Assembly: GCA_949361645.1 (NCBI GenBank)
Contig: OX442425.1
Span: 8,531,680-8,595,679 of the forward strand
Source of the DNA: Spongilla lacustris
Taxonomy: Eukaryota; Porifera; Demospongiae; Spongillida; Spongillidae
Direction: 5' to 3'
Length of the DNA stretch: 64,000 bases
In this document: one piece after another, positions 12,801 to 21,660 of the stretch
How positions within the stretch are numbered: the first letter of the stretch is position 1
How the letters are laid out: each line of letters opens with the position of its first letter
Made by a program: the position numbers and the translations under genes
Notes under the pieces: generated by a model
The model's input: only the letters and a program-made list of their open reading frames with translations
Told to the model about the DNA's origin: nothing
Databases searched by the model: none

Positions 12801-12922
12801 CACACCACACACACACACACACACACCACACACACACCACACACACACACCACACACACACACACACACCACACACACACACCACACACACACACACCAC
12901 ACACACACACACACACCACACA

Positions 12923-12985
<63 letters not shown>

Positions 12986-15900
12986 ACATACCATCGCTCA
13001 TGGCATCCCTCCCTATCCTCAGAGGTCTGCAGAGATCCTTCCTCCCACCCTCTTCTCTGTAGTCTGCTGCTACCAAGGTTGCTTCAGCTCACAGTCTGTG
13101 CTGGTGAGATATTGCTTCTCCTCCCTCTACCCCATCACTGCCCCTCTCCCTCCTTCTCTCCCTCCACACCCATCACTACCCCTCCCTCCCTCCACCCCAT
13201 CACTACCCCTCTCTCCCTCCTCCCCATCACTGTCCCTCCCCAATGCACTCTCCGTAGACCCACCACTAACAGGAGAGGAGACCGTTGGCCATGTGGCAGC
13301 CATTGTGAGAGCTGTCACAAGAGCTGTAGACTCCAGGTAAAGCACACCACAACCACACCCACACTATTCCCATAGTAACACAGCAGCCCTACAAATGCCA
13401 CTATGCACCGAAATGACCTTTACACCTGTAACTGTCTGCTTGTATTTGTGCTCATTTCCTTGCAGTCTTTCCAGAGGTCTAGTTGACACCATTGTAAACA
13501 TGTTTGCAGTACCTCAGTCACGCTTCACGCCATTAGAGGTATGTCCTTCTCACAGAACGTGTGTCCAAACATTCCACTATGCTCCCACACTCCACCTGAC
13601 CACACCCCTCCACACACACACTAGCCATCAGGTCCTCCTCCCCAGACCCAGCTGGTGGAGATCCTCTCAACATCTCTTTGTTCTCTTAGTCCCCAGGTAA
13701 GCTATATGTATAAGGGGTGGGGTCAGCTATATAAGGGTGTGGTCAGCTGTATAAGGGGGTGGGGTCAGCTATATAAGGGGTGTGGTCAGCTACATAAGGG
13801 TGTGGTCAGCTGTATAAGGGGTGGGGTCAGCTACATAAGGGGTGTAGTCAGCTACATAAGGGTGTGGTCAGCTGTATAAGGGGTGGGGTCAGCTACATAA
13901 GGGGTGGGGTCAGCTACATAAGGGGTCTCCCTAGAGGGTTCTCAGGGTTATGTTTGTTTTCCTGTGTATGGCTTTTGTTAACGATGGCCCAGGACCTGGT
14001 GCCCTACATACCACTGCTACCACGGCTATGTCAGCTGGCCTGTGTGTGTGCACACCCTCCTACCAGCCACCATGCAGCCATGTGCTATGCCTCCTGCATC
14101 AACAAGATGGCCGCCGGTAATGAGCGTGCCTTCAAATGGGACACAGGCTTTTAAGCTTGTCTGGTGCCCCTCCCCCTGCCCCTCCCCCACAGGCAAGGTG
14201 CTTGAAGAGGTATTGAGTAGAGATATGGCTTCGATTTGGAGCTGTGTCGGCTCACCTGACCTTGTTGTGAAGGCTAATGCCATCTCCATGGCGATGTGGG
14301 TAAGTCAGTGATGTGTTGGTGCCTGCTCACTCTGTGTTCCCTCTCCTAATAAAAGCTAGCAAAGGCCCTAGCTATGAGGGGCCACATCCGTGCTCAAGAC
14401 CTTGTGTTTAAGGTCAGTGGTGTGTGTGCGCCTAATGATTTAAGTGGATCACCTGATGCTTTAAGTGGGTCACCTGATCAATGCTTTAAGTGGGTCACCT
14501 GATGCTTTAAGTGGGTCATGTGATGCTTTAAGTGGGTCACCTGATCAATGCTTTAAGTGGGTCACCTGATGCTTTAAGTGGGTCACCTGATGCTTTAAGT
14601 GGGTCACCTGATGTTAGTGCACAGGCCTTCAGACTTTCCCATCATCATGTAGGTGTTGGGGTTTTTAATGGCTTGTGCTTAATAGCACACATGTTGGGTG
14701 CTGCATGAGGATTGTTTGTTGTAAAGACCACCGTCACACTAGACCAATGGAGCCAAGCTAATATTGCTTGTGGTACCATTCCTTATGAGTATGAAGTTAC
14801 ATATTCAATGGTTAAATTTGTGGGGTGGGGGACATGTTGATCACTTTGGTGAGCCCTACTCCCTCCTCCCCCTTCTTCTCCCTCCCCCCTCTTCCCTCCT
14901 CCCCTCCTCCCCCTCTTCCCCTCCTCCCCTCCTCCCCCTCCTCCCCCTCTTCCCCTCCTCCCCTCCTCCCCCTCCTCCCCCTCTTCCCCTCCTCCCCTCC
15001 TCCCCCTCCTCCCCCTCTTCCCCTCCTTCCCTTGTCTTCCATCAGCTCTTCAGACATGGGTTTGAAAATGAAGCTATGGCCTCCATTGTCATCAGGAGTT
15101 TTGAAGTGTTGTTCTCTGACCAGACCATTGTGCTATGTGAGCAGTCACATGCCTCCATCAAGGTGGGTGGGGGGGTGAGGGGGGCACTGGTGTGGGGGTG
15201 GGGGTGGGGGGGGGGCACTGGTGTGGGGGTGGATGTGGGGGCACTGGTGTGGGGGTGGAGGTGGGGGCACTGGTGTGGGGGTGGATGTGGGGGCACTGGT
15301 GTGGGGGTGGGGGTGGGGGCACTGGTGTGGGGGTGATGTAGTGGGACTGACATCATCACTGCTGATGCTTGCAGCTACTGTACAAGCAGAGGCTGTTTGA
15401 ACAGCTGCTCCCAGCTGTTCTGGTGGCATTCAAGGAAGACAGACCTTCAGGTGAATGGAAGGGGGAGGAGGAGGACTGATTGTTTTAACATGTACCCCTC
15501 CTACACACACAGGAAGTAAAGAGTATTGTTTGCTGGTGTTGTCATGTCTCCTGCAGTCAGTACCTCAACAGGTCCTGACAGGGGAGCTACCCAGTGTAGG
15601 CCACACCCCCTTGTGTACTAATAGATGTTATGTCATCAGTTCCTCCACCACATCCACACCCACACATAACACACACCATCACATACCATCACACACTCCA
15701 TCACTCACACCATCACACACTCCATCACTCACACTGTCACACACCATATCACACACTACATCACACCATTACATCACACCATTACATCACAGGTTCTTCC
15801 CCTTTTGCTTGCCTCACTGGAAGGCAAGGACACTTCCCTGTCAGCAGTGCAGGCCCTCTCCTCCCTCACCAGGGACCAGCCTACCCTCATTGCCCACCAT

Positions 15901-16481
15901 GTCTCCTCCATACTCACTGCCCTCATGAAGCTGTCTGTGCCACCACACCCTCTGGTAAGCCACACCCTCTGGTAAACACCACCCTCTGTAAGCCACACCC
16001 TCTGATCACTGCCTCTGGTGACCAGCCCCGCCCAATGGGGCCTGCATGTAAACCATATATCTGAACTGGCACATGTGTGAGGTCAGTAAGGAATGAATCT
16101 CATACTGGCTTTGGGTGGGGCCACACTAGAACTTGACAAGTAGAACTTTGTTTGCTCAGAAGCTGTTGTGATGGCGATATGACATACCATATAGGGGCAT
16201 GCCTAATATTAGTTTTATCTTCCTCCTCCCCATGCCATCGTCAACAGAAGCTCAGAGCCTCGTCGCTTCACTGCATTGGTCTCTTGAGCACACTCCCCCA
16301 TCACCAGGTTTGGGGGAGGAGGAGGTGGGGATGAGGGTGTGAGGAATAACACCTGCCCCTCCCCCTTCCTTCTCAGGTATATCCGCATAGGACTATGGCA
16401 GTTCAGGGAATTGCTGGTTGCCTAGACGACCACAAGAGGATAGTCAGGAAGGAAGCCATCAACAGCAGGTCACTCTGGTAA
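3692..16481 (+). CDS. MMS19: MMS19, cytosolic Fe-S assembly targeting subunit, 32 exons
   Basis: HEAT-repeat adaptor of the cytosolic iron-sulfur assembly targeting complex (with CIAO1 and CIAO2B), which hands Fe-S clusters to DNA repair and replication enzymes. The spliced model is 958 aa (human about 1030). Recognisable blocks: REVHVQ, FEVVACYFPIDF, PHIEQLWPSIRKE, the central AGLEAIRAITRGL, and the C-terminal DDHKRIVRKEAINSR before the stop. Exons: 3692-3767, 3821-3869, 3930-4045, 4137-4222, 4292-4366, 4424-4493, 4620-4681, 5224-5287, 6091-6152, 6219-6305, 6368-6442, 6631-6708, 6858-6887, 7724-7817, 7885-8112, 8224-8360, 8431-8486, 10326-10429, 10799-10951, 13023-13103, 13258-13336, 13466-13538, 13646-13696, 13993-14116, 14193-14299, 14356-14412, 15046-15162, 15375-15450, 15513-15595, 15793-15954, 16248-16307, 16377-16481. 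All phases agree. Most large introns consist of tandem repeats. Exon 19 ends in a minisatellite that copies its donor site. A 3' part of the gene is duplicated at 21.7-23.6 kb. Confidence 0.93.
4856..5190 (+). repeat. C-run minisatellite in MMS19 intron 7
   Basis: Runs of 7 to more than 20 C separated by CATGGCTTACATG or CATGGCTTGCATG. The opposite strand therefore carries many long G-runs and could form G-quadruplexes. The array ends close to the acceptor of exon 8 (5224). Confidence 0.9.
5285..5460 (+). repeat. Tandem repeat GTGTGTGCACATTAGTATACTG, intron 8
   Basis: About seven copies of a 21-24-bp unit directly after the exon 8 donor. Confidence 0.85.
5710..6085 (+). repeat. Pyrimidine minisatellite, MMS19 intron 8
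   Basis: About 13 copies of a 28-bp unit close to CTCTTCCTCCTCCCCTTCCC. It leads directly into the acceptor of exon 9 and may act as an extended polypyrimidine tract. Confidence 0.88.
6748..6845 (+). repeat. (GT)n microsatellite
   Basis: About 45 GT units with rare A interruptions in MMS19 intron 12, just before exon 13. Confidence 0.95.
6893..7690. mobile_element. Long imperfect foldback element in MMS19 intron 13
   Basis: The left arm (GGCCAATACACCTC, then GGTTGTCTTCACATG, then ACTTTAATAACCTTAATGGT) recurs inverted on the right side up to about 7690. Inner segments such as TTTGATTGCTGCAACTCAAA and TAAACTGTTTACA are also arranged as inverted or self-complementary pairs. The whole stretch of about 800 bp can fold back on itself and has no coding frame. 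The arms differ by small indels, so the copy is not recent. No target-site duplication could be assigned. Confidence 0.65.
8595..9215 (+). repeat. Diverged dispersed repeat, copy A, with inner minisatellite
   Basis: Shares blocks with 19.5-20.6 kb: GATTCATGTT followed by TTTGTGGGTG and CACCTGGT; the phrase GTGGCCCTTGACAACAGCAG; and ATTCCTAACATTCC at the far end. From 8720 to 8930 it contains nine copies of a 23-25-bp unit close to GGGCCATGGGGATGGGTGTG. It lies in MMS19 intron 17 and is non-coding. Confidence 0.6.
9232..9850 (+). repeat. GGGGAGGTGGTGTGTGTA minisatellite
   Basis: About 33 units of 16-19 bp, purine/GT-rich on +. The long His/Pro/Thr frame on - is an artefact. A short further piece of the dispersed repeat (GATTCACGTTATGTGAG) follows at about 9928. 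Confidence 0.92.
10008..10150 (+). repeat. GGTGTGGGAAGGGGAGGGGA minisatellite
   Basis: Five or six copies of a 24-bp G-rich unit in MMS19 intron 17. Confidence 0.88.
10913..11440 (+). repeat. 41-bp minisatellite copying the MMS19 exon 19 end and donor
   Basis: The last 35 coding bases of exon 19 (from TGTACCTGTGTGGTGCTG) together with the following GTGAG donor form the first unit of an array of about 12.7 copies. Donor-like GGAGG|GTGAG sites recur every 41 bp from 10952. Because 41 is not a multiple of 3, reading through the first donor meets a TGA in the second unit, so only the first donor gives the full protein. Confidence 0.92.
11935..12985 (+). repeat. (CA)n / CACACC microsatellite, 1.05 kb
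   Basis: Almost pure CA and CACACC with occasional CATACA, in MMS19 intron 19. It ends 37 bp before exon 20. The four long open frames (His/Thr on +, Val/Cys on -) are artefacts. Confidence 0.97.
13690..13930 (+). repeat. GGTCAGCTATATAAGGGGTG minisatellite
   Basis: About eleven copies of a 19-23-bp unit in MMS19 intron 23. Each carries a TATA-like TATATAAG or ACATAAGG core, but the position inside an intron gives no reason to call it a promoter. Confidence 0.9.
14430..14612 (+). repeat. GATGCTTTAAGTGGGTCACC minisatellite
   Basis: About nine copies of a 20-25-bp unit in MMS19 intron 26. The duplicated gene copy carries about five of the same units at 22503-22620. Confidence 0.9.
14855..15030 (+). 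repeat. CCT-rich tract before MMS19 exon 27
   Basis: Imperfect CTCCCC/CTCTTCCCCTCCTC units running into the exon 27 acceptor. Confidence 0.9.
15168..15345 (+). repeat. GGGGGCACTGGTGTGGGGGT minisatellite
   Basis: About seven copies of a 22-26-bp G-rich unit directly after the exon 27 donor; also present, shorter, at 22993-23080 in the duplicated copy. Confidence 0.9.
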
Positions 16482-17290
16482 GGGGAGGAGCCATGATGGG
16501 AGGAGCCATGATGTAATGGTTATGCCCCTCATGTGCAGGTTGGAGCTAGGTGGTATTTAATGGAGCCACACACCCTCACCTTTTGGATGCTATTCATAAA
16601 TCAAAACTGCTTTCTCTCTCTATCTGCTTGCCATGTGTACACTTACTATGCTGTAAATGACCTCACTGGTACATAACATGTTCAGACACCACTACTAGCA
16701 CATAACTAGGTCTGCCATTGTCTTGCTATAAGACTTGGCTTAAGTTTAGATTTACAGCAAGATCATGTTCTTCAGTACCACAAAGAGGTTAAGTGTATTC
16801 ATGAGCAAACATTTGCCATGAACCATATTAGTTATGAGCTAGCCTTTGTCCCTGTATTGGTCGGTAAGGGGGAAGAGCTGTGCTTGTGGCACAACTTTGC
16901 ACACCCTCTGAGCCTGGGGCCTTGTCAATTTTGAGCACTATTCAGTATTGAATTGGTTTCTGTCTATATTGCACTATCTTCTAAGTTTTCAGCTTACGTG
17001 TACACACACACACTAGAGCATAATAACTACATCTGTCCGCTGTTCTCCTGCTATAAATAGAATGATCCAATGCAATTGCCAGCACTGGGGACTCGTGGGG
17101 ATAGAATGATGTATTGATGTAATGATTACGTAATGACTGGCTTTCTCACCATCCATCCATCGAGAGCCCCACCTATATGGCGAAAGATAGATAATTGAAA
17201 CAATAACAAATTTCCGTAAACGTTTGCACAAACCCTATTCCTAACAGATGCGATGATGATCGCATAATATAATAGAAAAGAGCAGCGCGC
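16482..17290. other. Gene-free 3' flank of MMS19
   Basis: Non-repetitive sequence with no supported exon. It presumably holds the MMS19 3' UTR; no canonical AATAAA was noted close to the stop. Confidence 0.5.
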
Positions 17291-17298
17291 AGTACAGA

Positions 17299-18046
17299 TA
17301 GGCCTTGGTATCGATAAACCCCGATTATCGGATAAATATTGTTTATCGAGACCCACCAGGCGATAATCGATAATAAATAATCGCCCACCTTCATATCGAT
17401 AAATTAATTAGTATCGATACGACCAATACATGTACAATGAACAAAGTCTGTAAATTTCAGGAAATTAAGTTCGCTTCACGGCTGATCATGAATCACCTCC
17501 TTTTGGTAGCGGATCTGATTCAGACAGGGTAAGAATTGGTCATGTACATACTCATACGCACGTACGCGCGCGCGTGCACACACACACACACACGCAACAC
17601 ACACGGAGTGAAATTCACCCATCTGTTTTGCTGTGTGCACAATAGCTAACAATTGAATCGGTCAAATGAAGGAGCGAGAATATGCACCTATGCACAGATT
17701 TTCACCATCATCGATTGCCCAGGTATTAACACGTTCTGTGTCAGTGATCAGACTGTGGACCTAGTAGGGCCAGGACCTAAAAAATGCAGTGCTGCCTGAA
17801 TCCTGATGCAGCAATGATTCCCTATACCGTTGCACTTGCTGACTTGTAATGAACCTTCAGATTGCAAACAACGAAACCTTCCGATTTTCTTCCATCTACC
17901 CGAACGGCCCAACCACGTGACCAAAAACGATATTTGTTTTTGTCGATAATTATCTATCGCTACTAATATTTGATTATCGGACAATTATCTATCGCTACTA
18001 ATATTTGATTATCGGACAATTATCTATCGCTACCTACCAAGGCCTA
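17299..18046. mobile_element. Non-autonomous hAT-type element, 8-bp target duplication
   Basis: The 748-bp unit begins TAGGCCTTGGTA and ends with its reverse complement TACC...CCAAGGCCTA. It is flanked on both sides by the same eight bases AGTACAGA (17291-17298 and 18047-18054). Eight-base target duplications and short terminal inverted repeats are typical of hAT elements. Subterminal ends carry repeated ATTATCGG and CGATAATTAT motifs, also usual for hAT transposase binding regions. No transposase frame is present. Confidence 0.85.
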
Positions 18047-18352
18047 AGTACAGAGCATAACAGCTGGAAACGACACCTTTGTGTCGCTACCAACAGGCGG
18101 AGGGAAATCGATGTGTTTTTTTTTTTTTTGTACTACCGTGTTTATTTGATTCACTACGGAAGCTCCTGATACATGTACTATGTGTGCCTGTGTGAGGGTA
18201 TACACTAAACATGCGAAGCATGTGTATGTTAGGAGAAAGGGGAAATAGGGGCCCAAAGGCCCCTTGGGGCTTAGGGTAGTGTGCAAAGCGTGCGGGTGGA
18301 CCCAACTTTCCACCCGGAGCACGAATCGGGTGTCCCTGGGTGCCGTCCAGAC

Positions 18353-18892
18353 CAGTGGCGGCCTGGCTACTTTATGGCAGGGGGGGCACACATGAGAACG
18401 GTGCGCCCCCCCTTGTCTCGTACCCACAAACCAGAGGCGTTGTTAATGAATAGCTGTCCGCCTTCGGCCGATTCAACGAGCGGGGGGGGGGGGGGGGGGT
18501 GCTGTCTGCCTTCGGCCGATTCAACGAGCGGGGGGGGGTGCTGTCCGCCTTCGGCCGATTCAACGAGCGGGGGGGGGGGGTGCTGTCCGCCTTCGGCCGA
18601 TTCAACGAGCGGGGGGGGAGGTGCTGTCCGCCTTCGGCCGATTCAACGAGCGGGGGGGGGGGGGGGGAGGTGACAGTGATTGACCGTGCACATGCACATG
18701 CGCAATACAGGCGAGTTAATTTGTTAATTTAATCAAGATTTATAACGATTACATCGGACGATTGATCGAGCGCTAGCGCTTGATAATACATTGACCTGAC
18801 GCCTGGCGCCCTTCGGTGCCCGTGGCGCCCCACGTCATAAAGCGGCAGGTGGGTTGGTGCCCCCCCTGGCCCCCCCGGCCAGGCCGCCACTG
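18353..18892. mobile_element. Second hAT-type MITE containing a minisatellite
   Basis: The 540-bp unit has terminal inverted repeats CAGTGGCGGCCTGGC and is flanked by perfect 8-bp duplications GTCCAGAC (18345-18352 and 18893-18900). CAGTGGCGG ends with an 8-bp duplication fit the hAT superfamily. It shares no end sequence with the neighbour at 17299-18046, so a different transposase moved it. It is non-coding; the middle is a G-run minisatellite. Confidence 0.92.
18458..18672 (+). repeat. CCGCCTTCGGCCGATTCAAC minisatellite with G-runs
   Basis: Five copies of a 38-47-bp unit ending in runs of 8 to 18 G, inside the MITE at 18353-18892. Length differences between units are mostly G-run differences. 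The unit has a short hairpin core (CCTTCGGCCGA). Confidence 0.93.
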
Positions 18893-19022
18893 GTCCAGAC
18901 ACTATCGAATGAAGCAAAGTGTCGAATAACACTGAACTGGCTCGTCGATCCCCAGTCCCCTTCGGGGACGAGGCTGCGCACACCACATAAACTCTCCTAA
19001 TCATGCCTATATAGCTGTGAGG

Positions 19023-19080
19023 TGTGTGATCAATGCTATGTAAGTGTGTGGCCACACACTTACATAGCATTGATCACACA
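19023..19080. repeat. Perfect 58-bp palindrome
   Basis: Two 29-base arms with no loop and no mismatch, left arm TGTGTGATCAATGCTATGTA followed by AGTGTGTGG. It could extrude as a cruciform. It lies at the left edge of the satellite that follows. Confidence 0.93.
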
Positions 19081-19084
19081 ATGG

Positions 19085-19515
19085 ACCACTGGACCTCCCC
19101 CCCCCCCCATCACTGATATGAGAGGGGAGTGGTCCATCACTGATATGAGAGGGGGGGGGGGGGGGGGGAGGTCCAGTGGTCCATCACTGATGTGAGGGGG
19201 TCCAGGGGTCCATCACTGATGTGAGGGGGTCCAGGGGTCCATCACTGATGTGAGGGGGTCCAGGGGTCCATCACTGATGTGAGGGGGTCCAGGGGTCCAT
19301 CACTGATGTGAGGGGGTCCAGGGGTCCATCACTGATGTGAGGGGGTCCAGGGGTCCATCACTGATGTGAGGGGGTCCAGGGGTCCATCACTGATGTGAGG
19401 GGGTCCAGGGGTCCATCACTGATGTGAGGGGGTCCAGGGGTCCATCACTGATGTGAGGGGGTCCAGGGGTCCATCACTGATGTGAGGGGGTCCAGGGGTC
19501 CATCACTGATGATGT
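19085..19515 (+). repeat. CCATCACTGATGTGAGGGGG satellite
   Basis: About 13 copies of a 30-bp unit with GGTCCAGGGGT between the CATCACTGATGTGAG cores. The first units are diverged and carry long C or G runs; the later ones are nearly identical, which suggests recent growth on the right side. Confidence 0.95.
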
Positions 19516-19529
19516 CCAGTATGTGCTAG

Positions 19530-20600
19530 GAAGGAGCTATATGCAGCCATGGTAATGGGCATTATACTGACTTCTCGAGCTACCACAACAGGGTGGCCCT
19601 TGACAACAGCAGGATGATCTCCAAGGTGTCTTTACCACCAATGCAGGTCACCTTACGCAGGCCATCTTACTAGGAAACTGGGTGGGACTGGGGACTGTAG
19701 TGACCTCCCAAGTACATGTATATTGCAGGTGCCCATTCATATCAGCACTAATTCCTAACATTCCTGTCACTACATCAATGCCAAATGTGTCCATTCTTAT
19801 GTATATCAGTGTGTTTGTGTGTAAGAAAAGGAAGGGTGGGGGGGGGGGGGGGGGGGCATAGATTTATATGGTACAAAATAACAATATCTCAGGTAAGGGA
19901 GTAATGCAGAGTAGAAATGGCATCCTTACTAAAAAGGATTCATGTTATGAGATCTTTGTGGGTGTCATGTTTGTGTACTAACACCTGGTTACCCTGTGTG
20001 ATAAGGGGGTGTGGAGTTGGTGCTACATATGTAGTCATGGTGATGGTCTAGAGCATTCTGGCCTCTCATTTACATGTGCTGTGCCTAATGTGGCCCTTGA
20101 CAACAGTGTTATGGCTCTTAACAACAGCCTAATGTGGCCCTTGACAACCTTTGCCTAATGCAGCACAAGACCTTGGACATCCACCATCAGAACCTCATGT
20201 TATGTTGGTCACCCTTACACAAGGCCATCTTAATGGGGGGAGGGGAGGGGGGGACCTTGTTACCTCATATTACCTCACTTTGTATGGCCCACTTTGCAGA
20301 TGTCCATCTCACCATTCATGACTGTTTTGTTTATCTATATATTAGTGTACACACTATGTAGAATAACAATGAAACAGCAAGATGTATGTGTGTGGGGGGG
20401 AGGGGGGGTGGACATGGTACAAGGAGGAATAATGCTGGACTTGCCAGGTGTGTGTGATGGTCATTTTTATAGTGCAGTGGTCTCTATGGGATTTGGAAAT
20501 GGCATCCTCACTAAAGTGGATTCATGTTCTGAAGCCCTTGTGGGTGTGGAAATTGATATTCAGCAGTCTGTCACCTGGTTACCATAGTTACACATGTACA
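19530..20600 (+). repeat. Two diverged tandem copies (C, D) of the dispersed repeat
   Basis: Copy C (about 19530-20010) and copy D (about 20090-20590) share in the same order GTGGCCCTTGACAACA, AGGCCATCTTA, AGAATAACAAT or AAAATAACAAT, a G-run, AAATGGCATCCT, and GATTCATGTT followed by CTTTGTGGGTG or CTTGTGGGTG and CACCTGGTTACC. Copy A lies at 8.6-9.2 kb. Non-coding, about 500 bp per copy; family unknown. Confidence 0.65.
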
Positions 20601-21321
20601 TGCCTCTTGTGTATATGCATCTGATAGTACTTTGAATTTTGAGAAGGGAAGTGTGATGGTGTGCAACAACATGTAAACAGATGGACTGTGACCTTCACAA
20701 CTTGCATGCACACACACACACTATACACGCACGAACATACACACATACACAAACACACACACATGCACACACATGCACACACATGGTCTCATTCCCAGAC
20801 CCTATACATGCAGATTGGCGTCTGGGAAGCCAAGTTGCTAGTACACTGTCCAACTGTCATGTGACCTCCAATGATTATCTGCAGATGTGGCAGCATTACA
20901 AGCGCTCTTTCAGTGGAGATGTTGCAAAGGACCTTAGAATGTTGGTGAAAGGTAGGCAGAGCCGCCCTGTGCCATTGGTGCAACGAACCATGCGGTACTC
21001 CTTCTACAGAGCAAGTGATGCCCCATAATTTTGACGGCTGCATGGTCATTATTAACAAAGGACTTAGCATGCATTTTCAGACTGCCCACACGCTTACGCT
21101 GGGGTCGTTCACCCAGGGGGGGAGAGGGAAAGGTCATCTAGTAACAGAATGTCCTTCATAAATATTTTGCCTGAATACTGGGACAGATAGCTGGGAATGA
21201 TGGTGTGTGTGCCTGTTAACTGTACTCCTGTCGCCTGTGAGACCACCTCAAATACTTACCCAATATGGTGCCAGCATAACTATGTGGTGCTCACTTATGT
21301 GCTGTTTGTCCTTGTCCCCAG
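20600..21321. other. Gene-poor spacer with short possible exon
   Basis: CA-rich tract at 20708-20785. A splice-bounded open piece at 20883-20951 (after CTGCAG, before GTAGGC) reads MWQHYKRSFSGDVAKDLR and resembles no family I can name with confidence; it could be a remnant exon. Nothing else supported. Confidence 0.35.
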
Positions 21322-21369
21322 TCCATTGATAATGCTAAAATAGCCATCCTGACCTGTCCCTTTGAGCCT
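21322..21369 (+). pseudogene. CCT5: CCT5 (TCP-1 epsilon) exon fragment
   Basis: After a good acceptor (TTGTCCCCAG) the frame reads SIDNAKIAILTCPFEP. The AKIAILTCPFEPP block is specific to the epsilon subunit of the cytosolic chaperonin CCT. It breaks off after PFEP, where a CCTTCCTCCTCATTG repeat starts and the duplicated MMS19 block follows. No other CCT5 exon was found nearby, so this is a single orphan exon carried here by a rearrangement. Confidence 0.8.
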
Positions 21370-21660
21370 TCCTCCTCTTTGCCCCTCCCCTTCCTCCTCA
21401 TTGCCCCTCCCCTTCCTCCTCATTGCCCCTCCCCTTCCTCCTCATTGCCCCTCCCCTTCCTCCTCATTGCCCCTCCCCTTCCTCCTCATTGCACCTCCCC
21501 TTCCTCCTCATTGCCCCTCCCCTTCCTCCTCATTGCCCCTCCCCTTCCTCCCCATTGCCCCTCCCCTTCCTCCTCATTGCCCCTCCCCCTTCCTCCTCAT
21601 TGCCCCTCCCCTTCCTCCTCATTGCCCCTCCACATCCTCCTCATTGCCCCTACCCTTCCT
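21370..21660 (+). repeat. CTTCCTCCTCATTGCCCCTC minisatellite at duplication junction
   Basis: About thirteen copies of a 22-bp unit between the CCT5 fragment and the duplicated MMS19 exon 21. A similar pyrimidine tract precedes exon 21 in the intact gene (13120-13250), so the repeat probably served as the recombination site. Confidence 0.88.

Noticed and set aside
11822..13375. Frames up to 507 codons on both strands
   Set aside because: Products are His/Thr/Pro or Val/Cys repeats of a CA microsatellite; their last residues merely overlap true MMS19 exons.
13690..13930. Array of TATA boxes
   Set aside because: The TATATAAG cores are part of an intronic minisatellite; nothing suggests promoter use.
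20789..21070. 93-codon frame on -
   Set aside because: No family resemblance or splice context; it lies in a repeat-rich spacer.
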